A stretch of 64,000 bases of DNA, taken from contig JAEWBF010000020.1 of NCBI GenBank assembly GCA_023391285.1, positions 1 to 64,000 of the forward strand. The letters are read 5' to 3'. The stretch's first letter is position 1, and the number at the start of each line of letters is the position of its first letter. Below are positions 43,974-53,669 of this stretch, piece after piece. The position numbers and the translations under genes are program-made. A model generated the notes under the pieces. It made no database searches. It was not told the origin of the DNA and saw nothing but the letters and a program-made list of their open reading frames with translations. The stretch comes from Verrucomicrobiota bacterium (GTDB lineage Bacteria; Verrucomicrobiota; Verrucomicrobiia; Opitutales; Opitutaceae).

Positions 43974-45148
43974 ACGAAGTCGTCATTCTCGGAGCGGCGC
44001 GAACGCCCATCGGCGCTTTCCAAGGCGCGCTTTCTTCCGTGCCCGCCCCGCGCCTCGCCTCCGTCGCCCTTCAAGCCGCCACCGCCAACGCCCAAGCGCA
44101 CGCGTTTGAAATCACGGATGTCCTCCTCGGCAACGTGCTCTCTGCCGGCATCGGTCAAGCACCCGCCCGCCAGGCGGCTTTGCAGGCCGGATTGCCGGCT
44201 TCCGCGCGCTGCACGACGATCAACAAAGTCTGCGGCAGTGCGATGGAGGCGGTCGTGCTCGGCGCGCGCGCCTTGCTCACGGGCGACGCGTCCCTCGTCG
44301 CCGCGGGAGGCATGGAGAACATGAGCCAGGCACCTTACCTCTTGCCCAAAGCCCGCGACGGATTCCGGCTGGGCCATCAGTCCTGTATCGATTCGCTCGT
44401 TCACGACGGATTGTGGGACCCCTACGGCAACGTCCACATGGGCTCCTGCGCCGAGCGCTGCGCGGAAAAATACGGCTTCACCCGCGAGCAGCAGGACGCC
44501 TTTGCGATCGAATCCTTCCGCCGCGCGAATGCCGCGCAAAAAGCCGGCTTGTTCGCCGCGGAAATCGCCCCCGTCGAAATGCCCGGCCGAAAAGGAGCCG
44601 CCGTCCGCATCGACCAGGACGAAGGTCCCGCGCGTGTGAACTACGACAAGATTCCCACACTCCGTCCGGCCTTCGAATCGGGCGGCACGATCACTCCGGC
44701 CAACGCCTCGACCTTGAACGACGGTGCGGCCGCGTTGCTGCTGACAACAACCGATGTCGCTCGCGCCCGCGGCCTCGTTCCGCAAGCGCGCCTCGCAGCC
44801 TGGGCCTCGCATTCGGCGGAACCCGGCTGGTTCACCACCGCGCCCGCCGCCGCCGCGCGGCTCGCGCTCGAGCGGGCAAAATGGACGGTCGACGAAGTCG
44901 ACCTCTGGGAAATCAACGAGGCGTTCGCCGTCGTGCCTCTCGCTTTCATGCGCGAACTCGAAGTGCCCCACGATCGCCTCAACGTCCACGGTGGGGCGAT
45001 CGCACTGGGACATCCCATCGGAGCGAGCGGTGCGCGAATCCTGGTCACGTTGCTGAGCGCGCTGCGTGAGACCGGCAAACGACGCGGCGTCGCCGCGATC
45101 TGCATCGGCGGCGGCGAAGCGCTCGCGGTCTGCCTCGAACGTCTATGA
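43970..45148 (+). CDS. Acetyl-CoA C-acetyltransferase (thiolase)
   Basis: 392 aa. Catalytic Cys88 (INKVCGSAMEA), His348 (ALGHPIGASGAR) and Cys378 (CIGGGEA) all present. It cleaves or forms acetoacetyl-CoA and similar beta-ketoacyl-CoA. In the operon it follows AtuA-C and precedes SCOT, the order expected for cleaving a ketoacid activated by SCOT. Confidence 0.95.
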   Translation: MNEVVILGAARTPIGAFQGALSSVPAPRLASVALQAATANAQAHAFEITDVLLGNVLSAGIGQAPARQAALQAGLPASARCTTINKVCGSAMEAVVLGARALLTGDASLVAAGGMENMSQAPYLLPKARDGFRLGHQSCIDSLVHDGLWDPYGNVHMGSCAERCAEKYGFTREQQDAFAIESFRRANAAQKAGLFAAEIAPVEMPGRKGAAVRIDQDEGPARVNYDKIPTLRPAFESGGTITPANASTLNDGAAALLLTTTDVARARGLVPQARLAAWASHSAEPGWFTTAPAAAARLALERAKWTVDEVDLWEINEAFAVVPLAFMRELEVPHDRLNVHGGAIALGHPIGASGARILVTLLSALRETGKRRGVAAICIGGGEALAVCLERL

Positions 45149-46509
45149 GCAAAGTCTTCCCCAACGCCACCGAAACCTTGAAAGGTCTCCTCGCGGACAA
45201 CCTCACTATCGCCGCGGGTGGATTCGGTCTTTGTGGAATTCCCGAAAACCTGATCGCCGCGTTGCGCGACAGCGGCGTCAAAGGGCTTACCATCATCGGC
45301 AACAATGCCGGCGTCGACGACTTCGGCATGGGCCTGCTGCTCGCCTCGCGCCAGGTGCGCAAGGTCGTCGCTTCCTACGTGGGCGAGAACAAGGAGTTCG
45401 AGCGTCAGGTATTGAGCGGAGAACTACAACTCGAGCTCGTGCCCCAAGGCACGCTCGCCGAACGGCTGCGCGCCGGCGGCGCCGGCATCCCGGCCTTCTA
45501 CACGCCCACCGCCGCCGGAACACGTCTGGCGGAGGGCAAGGAAACACGTTCATTCGACAGCCGCGACTATGTGCTCGAAACCGCCCTCAAGGCCGACGTC
45601 GCATTGGTCAAGGCATGGAAAGGCGACACCCACGGGAACCTCGTCTTCCGCAAGACCGCGCGAAACTTCAATCCCATGATCGCCGCCTGCGCGAAGGTCT
45701 GCGTCGCCGAGGTCGAGATCCTCGTCGAAGCCGGCCAGCTCGATCCCGACGCGATTCACCTGCCGGGAATCTACGTCGATCGCATCCTCCAAGGCGCGCA
45801 TTACGAGAAGCGGATCGAATTCCGCACCGTCCGCGGAGGCTCGACCGGCGGGAAAATCTCCCCCGCCCGCGAACGCATGGCCCGCCGCGCCGCGCAGGAG
45901 CTGCGCGATGGCGCCTGCGTGAATCTCGGCATCGGCATCCCCACGCTCGTGCCCAACTACATTTCCCCTGGAATCAAGGTCACGCTGCAGTCGGAAAACG
46001 GTTTGCTGGGCATCGGCCCGTATCCAGAAGATGATGACGTCGACGCGGACCTCATCAACGCCGGCAAGCAGACCATCACCGCCGAAACCGGCGCCGCGTT
46101 CTTCTCCAGCGCCGACTCGTTTGCCATGATCCGCGGCGGACACATCGACGTGTCGATCCTGGGCGCCTTCGAGGTCTCCGCCAGCGGCGACATCGCGAAC
46201 TGGATGATCCCGGGCAAGATGATCAAGGGCCCCGGCGGCGCCATGGACCTCGTCGCCAGCGTGCCGCGCGTCGTGGCCGTCATGGAACACTGTTCCGCCA
46301 ACGGCCGTTCGAAGATCCTCCGCGAATGCACCCTGCCCGTCACCGGCCGCGGCGTGGTTGATCTGATCATCACCGATCTCGGCGTCTTCGAAGTGAAGCC
46401 CAGCGGTCTCGTGCTGACGGAACTCCAGCCCGGCGTCACCTTGGACGAAATTCGTTCCAAAACCGACGCTCCGTTCATCGTGTCGTCCGCACTGGCAACG
46501 ATGACGTGA
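45145..46509 (+). CDS. Fused 3-oxoacid CoA-transferase (SCOT A-B)
   Basis: 454 aa. Subunit A (residues about 1-225; GFGLCGIPENLI) and B (about 235-450; GIGIPTLVPNYI) are fused as in animal OXCT1. Catalytic Glu284 lies in SENGLLG. It moves CoA from an acyl-CoA such as succinyl-CoA to a 3-oxoacid such as acetoacetate. Overlaps the thiolase stop; last gene of the operon. Confidence 0.94.
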   Translation: MSKVFPNATETLKGLLADNLTIAAGGFGLCGIPENLIAALRDSGVKGLTIIGNNAGVDDFGMGLLLASRQVRKVVASYVGENKEFERQVLSGELQLELVPQGTLAERLRAGGAGIPAFYTPTAAGTRLAEGKETRSFDSRDYVLETALKADVALVKAWKGDTHGNLVFRKTARNFNPMIAACAKVCVAEVEILVEAGQLDPDAIHLPGIYVDRILQGAHYEKRIEFRTVRGGSTGGKISPARERMARRAAQELRDGACVNLGIGIPTLVPNYISPGIKVTLQSENGLLGIGPYPEDDDVDADLINAGKQTITAETGAAFFSSADSFAMIRGGHIDVSILGAFEVSASGDIANWMIPGKMIKGPGGAMDLVASVPRVVAVMEHCSANGRSKILRECTLPVTGRGVVDLIITDLGVFEVKPSGLVLTELQPGVTLDEIRSKTDAPFIVSSALATMT

Positions 46510-46554
46510 ATCGACACCTTCCCTTCTGATCGAAACCAACCCCAACCCAATCCC

Positions 46555-48840
46555 ATGAAAAATCCGCTACGCTCCCTCGCGTTGTTCGCGATGTTGTCGT
46601 GCGCCGCTCTGACTGCGTCCGCCGCAACCGATTCCGCCACCTACGCCGTCGCGCTCGACCCGACAACCAACGGCACCTTCTCCGTCGATCCCGCCCTCCC
46701 GCCGGACGGTCGCTACCCCGCCGGCACCGTCGTCACCGTCACCACCAAGCCCGCCGCCGGTTACGTCCTCGACGCCGGCTACTACGCCGTGCCCGGCCGC
46801 TGGGGCTCGATGTATCACGAATCCATGACGCCGACGTTCAAGGTCACCATCGATCGCGACAAACACATCGGCGCCTCCTTCATCGAGGAATCCGCCGTCG
46901 CCCACGTCGACGTCCGCCACAACATCACTTACGCGCAGCCCGGCGTGAAGCCGCTCAACTACGACGTCTTCTCCCCCAAGCGCGCGAAGAACCTCCCAAT
47001 CATCGTCATCATCCACGGCGGTGGTTGGACGACCAACAACGAGGACGTCATGCGGGGCCTCGCCCGCGAACTCACCCGCGGCGGACAATTCGTCGTCTGT
47101 AGCATCGACTATCGCTGGCTCGGCAAGGCCGACGGCGACGCCACGCCCAACACCATGGCCAACCTTATCGAGGACTGCTACGGCGCCATCGCGCATATCA
47201 TGGAGCACGCCGCCAGCTACGGCGGCGATCCCACGCGAATCGGTGTCACCGGCGACAGCGCCGGCGGTCACCTCTCGGCTTCCGTCTCCCTCATGGTCGA
47301 GCGCATCGGCGAACGCGGTTTCGGCCGCGAACCAGGCGTGTTCGAATTCAAACCCACCTACATTCCCGCGGGTAAAACCGTCGCGCAGGTCCGCGCCGAC
47401 ATGCTCACCGCCATCCGCGCCGCCGCTCCGAGTTACGGCGTGTTCGAGGGCCAGTGGTTGAAAGCCGCCCCCGACAATCCCGCCGCCGACGATTCCTGGA
47501 ATCGCGCCATCGCGCCGCTCCATTCCATTCCTCCCGCGTCCGTGCGCTCCGTGCCGCAATATCTCATCCGCGGCACGAAAGACTCGCTCATCAGCGACAA
47601 GATGAACGCCGACTTCATGCACGCCCTCGCCGCGAAAGGTCAGCGCGTGCAATACGTCCAGGTCGGCGGCGCCGGTCACGCCTTCTTCGACTGGAAGCCC
47701 GACGCGATCACCCAGAGCACGTTCTACGAATACGGCGTTTACTACGCCGCCGAGATGAAGGCCTTCTTCGCTTCCGTCCTCTACCCCGATAACTCGGTGG
47801 CCGCCGCCAAACGCCTCGGCCGCTTCACCTACAAACGCGGCGTCAACATCAGCCACTGGCTCTCGCAAAACAACGAAGCCCGTCCCTACGCCGCCGATTG
47901 GTTCACCGACGAAGACGTCGAGTGGATCGCCAAGCAGGGCTTCGACCACATCCGCTATCCGATCGATGGACGCGAGTGGCTCAAACCCGACGGTTCGCTC
48001 GATGACGCCAAGATCGCTCCGTTCGAACGCGCACTCGCCTGGACCCGCGCCCGCGGTCTCGGCGCCATCCTCGACATGCACTTCCTCCCCGGCGCGAGTT
48101 TCGATCCGGGCAAGGAAGACAAGCGCGTCTTCACCGACATCGCTCTGCAGGAAAAAGCCGCCGACCTCTGGCGCCGCGTCGCGAAACGCTTCGCCTCCGC
48201 CGGCCCCGAACTGCGCTTCGAACTGCTCAACGAGCCGATCGCCGACGACAACAAGCAGCTCAACCCCTTCAACCTCCGCATGCTGATGGCGATCCGCGAA
48301 TCGAATCCCTCGCGCGTCGTTTACATCACTTCGAACTTCTACGGCAGCTTCTCCACCGTGACCGATCTCGAAGTGCCGAAAGATCCCAACGTCGCCGTCA
48401 CGCTGCACACTTACACGCCCTTCGTTTTCACGCACCAACGCGCAAGCTGGGCCCGCTTCCCCGCCGAGATGCCGCTCGTGCGTTTCCCCGGCAAGGTGCC
48501 CGACCTCTCCGCCCACGTCCCCGCGGATCACTTCGCCGCCAAGGAATTCGGCAAGGAACTCACGGTCGCCGACATCGATGCCGACTTCGAGAAGGTCGCC
48601 GCATGGGCACGCGAACACACCATCGGCCAGGAAATCCACATCGGCGAGTTCGGCGTGTATCAGCCCGCCGACGACGACTCGAAACGCAACTACATCTCCG
48701 CCGTCGTTCAAGCCGCCGAACGCCATGGCTTCGGCTGGGCCGTTTGGGATTACCAGGGCGGTTTCGCCGTTCGCGACCCCAAGGGCAACCCCACGCCGGT
48801 TCTCGAAGGGCTGTTCGCACATCGCCGCGCCGCGAAATAA
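46555..48840 (+). CDS. Secreted esterase-GH5 fusion
   Basis: 761 aa. Signal peptide (about 1-23, ending TASA); an InlB-B-repeat-like domain (DPTTNGTFSVDPALP...YPAGTVVTV); an alpha/beta hydrolase with HGGGW (154-158) and Ser235 in GDSAGG; then a GH5 barrel with acid/base Glu560 (LLNEP) and nucleophile Glu698 (IGEFG). It would deacylate and cut the same chain, for example acetylated glucan, mannan or xylan. Single gene, 45 bp after SCOT. Confidence 0.92.
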   Translation: MKNPLRSLALFAMLSCAALTASAATDSATYAVALDPTTNGTFSVDPALPPDGRYPAGTVVTVTTKPAAGYVLDAGYYAVPGRWGSMYHESMTPTFKVTIDRDKHIGASFIEESAVAHVDVRHNITYAQPGVKPLNYDVFSPKRAKNLPIIVIIHGGGWTTNNEDVMRGLARELTRGGQFVVCSIDYRWLGKADGDATPNTMANLIEDCYGAIAHIMEHAASYGGDPTRIGVTGDSAGGHLSASVSLMVERIGERGFGREPGVFEFKPTYIPAGKTVAQVRADMLTAIRAAAPSYGVFEGQWLKAAPDNPAADDSWNRAIAPLHSIPPASVRSVPQYLIRGTKDSLISDKMNADFMHALAAKGQRVQYVQVGGAGHAFFDWKPDAITQSTFYEYGVYYAAEMKAFFASVLYPDNSVAAAKRLGRFTYKRGVNISHWLSQNNEARPYAADWFTDEDVEWIAKQGFDHIRYPIDGREWLKPDGSLDDAKIAPFERALAWTRARGLGAILDMHFLPGASFDPGKEDKRVFTDIALQEKAADLWRRVAKRFASAGPELRFELLNEPIADDNKQLNPFNLRMLMAIRESNPSRVVYITSNFYGSFSTVTDLEVPKDPNVAVTLHTYTPFVFTHQRASWARFPAEMPLVRFPGKVPDLSAHVPADHFAAKEFGKELTVADIDADFEKVAAWAREHTIGQEIHIGEFGVYQPADDDSKRNYISAVVQAAERHGFGWAVWDYQGGFAVRDPKGNPTPVLEGLFAHRRAAK

Positions 48841-48870
48841 AGCTGCCTAACCAACAGACCGCCCCGAACC

Positions 48871-51165
48871 ATGAAACCCATCCGTCGTTTGTTCTCCTCG
48901 GCTGTCGTGCTCGCGTGTGTTTCCGCCAGCGCACTGAGCGCGGCCGAGGCCAGCGCGTCGCGTCCAACGTCCTCCGTGTCGGTGGACGCGCTTCTGCAAC
49001 GCGCGGACCTCGCCCCTTACCGAGGTTGGTTGAAGTTTCTCCGGTTCCGGGCGGACCAGGAAACGGCGCGCGGCGGCGCCGATTCCGAGGCGGCGAAAAA
49101 GGCCACCGAACGACTCCACGACTGGGCGCGACGAATCACCGAGGACCCCGCCCTCCTCGGCAAGCTGCGCGGCGTCCAGGAGTGGGCCTACGAATCGCCC
49201 GCCGATGGTTCGGGCCAGCCGTTCAAACTCATGATCCCGACGGATTACAATCCCGCGAATCCGCCCGGCATCTCGCTCTACATGCACGGCCTCACCGGTG
49301 ATCACTTGAGGCATTCGACCGGCATGAAAGATCGTCCCGGCGATTTCGATATCGCTGTCCTCGGACGCTCGCGCGGCGGCGCCTATCTCGGACTCTCCGG
49401 CGCCGACGTCCTCCACGTGCTCGACTACGTGCAGGCCCATTGGAAAGTTGACGATCGGCGAATCCAACTCACCGGCGGAAGCATGGGCGGCGGCGGCATC
49501 TTCAAACTCGGCTCGCGCTACCCGCATTTATTTTCCTCAGGCCTGATCACGTGCGGCTTCACCACGCAGGAGCCGATCAACAACCTTCTCACGCTGCCGC
49601 TCTACGCCACCCACAGCGCCGACGATCCCGTCGTCCCCATCATCACCGCTCGCGGTCCGCTGCAAACCCTGCGCACCCGCGGCGCGAGAAACATCTTCGA
49701 CGAAACCAACGGCCTCGGTCACGCCGCGTGGGATTACGCCGAGGGAAACAAACGCGCCAACGCGTGGGGCCAAAAAGAAGTGCGTCCGAAATCGTCCGAT
49801 GTTCTCCGCATCGACTACACCGCCCTCGACAGCGTTGCGCGTCGCGGCTGGTGGGCGGAGGTCGCCGAATGGGGTCCGGAGCCGAAACCCGCGCGCTTCA
49901 TCCTCACCGCAACGCGCACCAACTCGCTCACCGCAGAACTCCGCAACGTCGGACGCCTCACGCTGCGCATCGACGAATCGCCCTTCGATCGCAACCAAGC
50001 CCTGCGCGTCACCATCAACGGCAAACCCGAGATCGAAATCCCCGCGCCCTTGCCCGCGCGCGTGGACATCGGCGCAACCGGTGTCGTCGCCGCCACGCCT
50101 TCGACGCGTCGGCCCCACACGCCCGGCGGCGCCTTTCAACTCTACAACGGCGAACCGCTCCTGATCGTTTACGGCACGCAGGCCGGCGCGAATCTCGAGC
50201 CGGCCGCCAAGGCCGCCGCGCTCAGTTGGAATCCTTCCTGGATGGGCGACAACGAGCCTTTCGGAAAAGATCCCGAGGATGGCGTGCCCTACTCTCACAA
50301 TCTTTACGGCACGCTGCGCACCAAAGCCGACACCGCGGTGACGGCGGACGACATCGCCCGCCACCATCTCGTGTTGATCGGAACCGCCGAAGAAAACAGC
50401 GTCGTGCAACGCCTCTCCGCCGCCCTGCCGTTGCGCATCACCGATAGCGAAATCGTCTGCAACGACGGCGCGACCTTCCCGCGTCGCGGTAACGCGTGGG
50501 GCTTGGTGCATCACAATCCGGAAGCGCCGGATCGCCTCATCTTCTGGGTGGGATCCGACGTTCCCGCCGCCTACGCCGCCGGCTCCATCATCCCTGCCAT
50601 CCACGGCGCCGGCCTGCACGCCGCCGACCTGATCGTCGCCGATCCCGTGAATCGCACCGTCGTCGCCACACGCAGCTTTGCGCCCGACTGGAGTTGGACC
50701 TCGACCGCTCCTTCGCCCGCGATCGCAACCACGCTGAATTCCGCCACCGCTCTCGCCCACGCGATCGCCGAATCCGCCCGCCTCGCGGCCGGCTGCGACT
50801 ACGCGATCGCCACCACGATCGATCACCTCGGCAAAGTCCCTTTCGATCCCGCCACCGCGACAATTCGCGACGTCGCCCATCTGCATTACAACGACATCAT
50901 CGACATCCTCGAAATCGACGGAACGCAACTCCTGGCCCTCGACGAGAAGTTCAAGACGCCGAACCCCATGCGTCCCTATCTCGCCTTCCAACCCGCTCTG
51001 TCCGCCAACGCGATCGAGTCCGCCAAGCGCTACCGCGTCGCGATCACCGCCAGCAGCACGTTCCCCGCCGGCCGGGTCATCCTCGACCTGCCGGTGAAGC
51101 AAGAGCGCACGGAGTTGACCGCCGCCGACGCAATCGAGCGCTTCCTGCCGGTCCAACCGAACTAG
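48871..51165 (+). CDS. Large secreted hydrolase (S9-like esterase/peptidase)
   Basis: 764 aa. Signal peptide (about 1-24). An alpha/beta hydrolase part (residues about 95-310) carries TGGSMGGGG, with Ser as nucleophile, and a GLGHAAW region for His. The C-terminal half holds beta-rich segments ending LHYNDIIDILEIDGTQLLAL, reminiscent of 5'-nucleotidase C-terminal folds; I am not sure of that. Acts outside the cytoplasm, likely on plant-derived esters given its neighbour. Confidence 0.8.
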   Translation: MKPIRRLFSSAVVLACVSASALSAAEASASRPTSSVSVDALLQRADLAPYRGWLKFLRFRADQETARGGADSEAAKKATERLHDWARRITEDPALLGKLRGVQEWAYESPADGSGQPFKLMIPTDYNPANPPGISLYMHGLTGDHLRHSTGMKDRPGDFDIAVLGRSRGGAYLGLSGADVLHVLDYVQAHWKVDDRRIQLTGGSMGGGGIFKLGSRYPHLFSSGLITCGFTTQEPINNLLTLPLYATHSADDPVVPIITARGPLQTLRTRGARNIFDETNGLGHAAWDYAEGNKRANAWGQKEVRPKSSDVLRIDYTALDSVARRGWWAEVAEWGPEPKPARFILTATRTNSLTAELRNVGRLTLRIDESPFDRNQALRVTINGKPEIEIPAPLPARVDIGATGVVAATPSTRRPHTPGGAFQLYNGEPLLIVYGTQAGANLEPAAKAAALSWNPSWMGDNEPFGKDPEDGVPYSHNLYGTLRTKADTAVTADDIARHHLVLIGTAEENSVVQRLSAALPLRITDSEIVCNDGATFPRRGNAWGLVHHNPEAPDRLIFWVGSDVPAAYAAGSIIPAIHGAGLHAADLIVADPVNRTVVATRSFAPDWSWTSTAPSPAIATTLNSATALAHAIAESARLAAGCDYAIATTIDHLGKVPFDPATATIRDVAHLHYNDIIDILEIDGTQLLALDEKFKTPNPMRPYLAFQPALSANAIESAKRYRVAITASSTFPAGRVILDLPVKQERTELTAADAIERFLPVQPN

Positions 51166-51176
51166 ATAAAGCGATA

Positions 51177-51252
51177 GCCGCAAAAACGCACAAAAGGCGC
51201 AAAGACGATTCATGGCGCCTCATTCCTTGCGCCTTCCGCGCCTTTTTGCGGC
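51177..51252 (+). repeat. 26-bp inverted repeat with 9-mer-like units, candidate bidirectional terminator
   Basis: Left arm 51177-51202 and right arm 51227-51252 are reverse complements with only a few mismatches (outer GCCGCAAAAA / TTTTTGCGGC, inner GGCGCAA / TTGCGCC). A T-rich stretch follows at 51260-51266. It lies between the convergent hydrolase and phosphatidylserine decarboxylase genes. Confidence 0.7.
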
Positions 51253-51296
51253 CAAAGGTTTTTTCTCGCCACCAGGGCCAACTGAGCGCTCCCGGC

Positions 51297-52217
51297 TCAG
51301 ATCGTCTCGCCCAACCGGTCACCCATCCGCGCGTAAACCTCCATGCACTCCGCGCAGGGCTGCAAAAGATCCGCGTCGAACCGGATCTTCCCCGGCTGAA
51401 ACACCGTGATCACGCACGACCCGCCAAACGCAAACAACCCTTTCTCCGCGCCTTTCTCCACCGGGCGTTCCGGAATATGCGTCTGACGAATGCTCCCCAC
51501 GTTCGTCGCACCGATCTCAAACATCGCCACCGTTCCAAACTCCGCCGACTCGATCAGCGTCAGCACGCGTTTGTTCTGCACGAGATAGTGCAGGTTCGTC
51601 CGCAGCGCCACCGGGCTCACCGAATACAACCAGCCATTGATCAACCGCGGCGCCGTCGGCGTTCCGCTCACCGGAAAATGGAACCGGTGATAATCCACCG
51701 GACACAGCCGCGAGATCACCATCGCACCGCCCTTGAATTTATCCGCGAGCGGCCGCTGCCCGTCCGGCAACCGATCCTCCGCAAACAACTCCGCGAGCGT
51801 GAACGTCGAGCCTTTCACATAAAACCCCGCCGTCTGCTCCACGTGTTGAAACACCAGATGCCGCCCATCCGCCGGAAACACCGCCACGTTTTCGCCCGGC
51901 GCAATCGGCCGCGCCTCCGGTTTTAACGCGCGATAGAAAAACTCGTTGAACGTTTTGTAGTCGAACGGCGACTTCGCGAACTCGTCCGCATCGATGTCGT
52001 AGGCCGCGATAAACGGCAGAATCCGGTTCGCACTGTAGCGCGCGTTCATCTTCCGCCCATACCACCACGAAAAAAATTTCCGCTTCGCCAACAGCCACAC
52101 GAAAAACTTCCCCACCGGGTTTTCATAAGCGAACCGCAGCCACCGCTCGCCGAACACCTTTTCCGTTTCAACCCGGCGATGATAACGATGATAGAACTGG
52201 ATCGGTTCGGAAGGCAT
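51297..52217 (-). CDS. psd: Phosphatidylserine decarboxylase
   Basis: 306 aa. The autocleavage region is FGGSC with Ser267 becoming the pyruvoyl group; most family members have LGST or FGGST. Conserved PVDYHRFHFPVSG and ADGRHLVF are present. It makes phosphatidylethanolamine from phosphatidylserine at the membrane. Start ATG 52217 is chosen; GTG 52229 is possible. Convergent with the hydrolase gene. Confidence 0.93.
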   Translation of the reverse strand: MPSEPIQFYHRYHRRVETEKVFGERWLRFAYENPVGKFFVWLLAKRKFFSWWYGRKMNARYSANRILPFIAAYDIDADEFAKSPFDYKTFNEFFYRALKPEARPIAPGENVAVFPADGRHLVFQHVEQTAGFYVKGSTFTLAELFAEDRLPDGQRPLADKFKGGAMVISRLCPVDYHRFHFPVSGTPTAPRLINGWLYSVSPVALRTNLHYLVQNKRVLTLIESAEFGTVAMFEIGATNVGSIRQTHIPERPVEKGAEKGLFAFGGSCVITVFQPGKIRFDADLLQPCAECMEVYARMGDRLGETI

Positions 52218-52362
52218 GAGAGCGCACACGCTCTACCATCCTCCCTTCGTCGCAAAGCAGAAACGACTCACGCGTCCCGCCCCCGGACATCGCCCCCAGT
52301 CACGCCTCGGGCTTCCTCCTTGCAACTGGCAGCTCGCGACGCGGTCCGGTCGTGTAAATCCG

Positions 52363-52656
52363 ATGAATACCCACGACCCTTCCCTCATCACTCAGGACGC
52401 CATCGCCCGCCGCGCCCGCCAACTCTGGGACGAACGCGGTCGCCCCATCGGCCAGGATGTTGAAATCTGGCTCGAGGCCGAACGACAACTCGTCGCCGAA
52501 ACGCCTCCCGCCGCGACGGTTGTATCCACAAAACCGACACGTGCTCGCCGCCGCGCGGTCACGGCCGATCCCATCAAGCCGGAAGAGGTCAACGAGCGCC
52601 TCGACGACTTCGGCGAGCCGTCCCGCCGCAGCGCAACGTCCGTCGATCTCACGTGA
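52363..52656 (+). CDS. DUF2934 domain protein
   Basis: 97 aa. AIARRARQLWDERGRPIGQDVEIWLEAERQL is the DUF2934 signature; the C-terminal half is charged and disordered-looking. The function is unknown. It is divergent from psd and not overlapped with the PEP-CTERM gene downstream. Confidence 0.82.
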   Translation: MNTHDPSLITQDAIARRARQLWDERGRPIGQDVEIWLEAERQLVAETPPAATVVSTKPTRARRRAVTADPIKPEEVNERLDDFGEPSRRSATSVDLT

Positions 52657-52874
52657 ACATCCCGCTCACCCGTTGTATCAGGAATAAACCTACGGGCTTT
52701 CTCCCGACTTGGGCTGGGCATCTAACCGAGGGCGCATCGGCGTTCCACCGGCGTCCCGTTCGGCAGATCGTCAGCCCGCTTCTGCTGTCCAAGTCGACGA
52801 AACCGATTTTCGTTGTGGCCGGCGTCCTTGCGACGCCCGCGCCACAGTCCTCCTCCAACTGAACTCCTACACCT

Positions 52875-53555
52875 ATGCACCTTGCTTCTATTCTAAACTT
52901 CGCCCGCGTCGCCGGCGCCTCGGCCCTCCTCGTCTCTGCTGCCCACGCGCAATTGTCGTTGACCGGCTACCTGACCGGCTCGTTCACCGACACGCCCGGC
53001 ACCTACGACACCATCTTCAATGCGCCCGACGGCAGCCAGGCCTGGATCCGTTCCGGCGTTCCCGAAACCGGCGCGGACTTCCAGACGGCCATCGAATTCA
53101 ACCAAAAGAATTTCGCGAACGTCACCGGCGGTCTGGTCGCCGACAATCTCTTCCGCGTCACCAACGGCCGCACGTTGCTCGGCACCACCGCGACCGCAGC
53201 CCACTTCGACCTTTGGCTGCACCTCACCGCGCCCGACGCGTATTCGAGTCTGCTCACTCCGATCTCGTTCGCGATCGAGAACACACCGAATGGCACCGGC
53301 AATGTGGACGACGTCTACGGCATCACCGCTTCGCCGATCGCGCCGTTCCACTATGCAGGTCACCGCGTGCAGTTCGAGTTTGTGGCGCCGGCAGCGTTTG
53401 AAATTTCGGAAAATTCCTGGACCGACGTCGGCCAACTCTACGTCACCTTCACGCCTGTTCCCGAACCTTCGACCTATGCCGCGCTGGGCGCCGCCTTGCT
53501 CGTGGGTGTCGTTGCGATCCGTCGCTTCCGTCACCGCCCCGCCGTATCCATCTGA
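52875..53555 (+). CDS. PEP-CTERM sorted secreted protein
   Basis: 226 aa. Signal peptide (about 1-25), a beta-rich body, and a C-terminal VPEPSTYAALGAALLVGVVA followed by RRFRHR, the Pro-Glu-Pro, hydrophobic and basic parts of the PEP-CTERM sorting signal. It should be handled by an exosortase encoded elsewhere. A GTAG palindrome and a strong hairpin follow its stop. Confidence 0.9.
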   Translation: MHLASILNFARVAGASALLVSAAHAQLSLTGYLTGSFTDTPGTYDTIFNAPDGSQAWIRSGVPETGADFQTAIEFNQKNFANVTGGLVADNLFRVTNGRTLLGTTATAAHFDLWLHLTAPDAYSSLLTPISFAIENTPNGTGNVDDVYGITASPIAPFHYAGHRVQFEFVAPAAFEISENSWTDVGQLYVTFTPVPEPSTYAALGAALLVGVVAIRRFRHRPAVSI

Positions 53556-53559
53556 CCCT

Positions 53560-53585
53560 GTAGGGCGGGGTCTCCCGACCCCGCC
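53560..53585 (+). repeat. GTAG-headed palindrome, identical copy
   Basis: 26 bp identical to 11838-11863: GTAG, then GGCGGGGTC / GACCCCGCC with loop TCCC. Lies between the PEP-CTERM gene and a terminator. Confidence 0.9.
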
Positions 53586-53592
53586 GCAACGA

Positions 53593-53630
53593 AAGAAGCC
53601 CGACGGCCAAACACCGTCGGGCTTCTTGTT
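53593..53630 (+). terminator. Bidirectional intrinsic terminator
   Basis: Perfect 14-bp stem AAGAAGCCCGACGG (53593-53606) / CCGTCGGGCTTCTT (53614-53627) with a 7-nt loop; T-rich ends on both strands. It lies between the convergent PEP-CTERM and DUF4142 genes and would end both transcripts. Confidence 0.9.
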
Positions 53631-53669
53631 CCTGCGCCTTGCGATCGCGCGACTTCGCGTCACCTCAAC

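Noticed and set aside
46567..48822. A 751-codon open frame antisense to the esterase-GH5 gene
   Set aside because: High-GC codon bias leaves long open frames opposite real genes; its translation has no recognisable domain, while the plus strand shows intact catalytic motifs.
52653..52862. Small gene of 69 codons before the PEP-CTERM gene
   Set aside because: No ribosome site, no known domain, and a similar frame exists on the other strand; probably chance.
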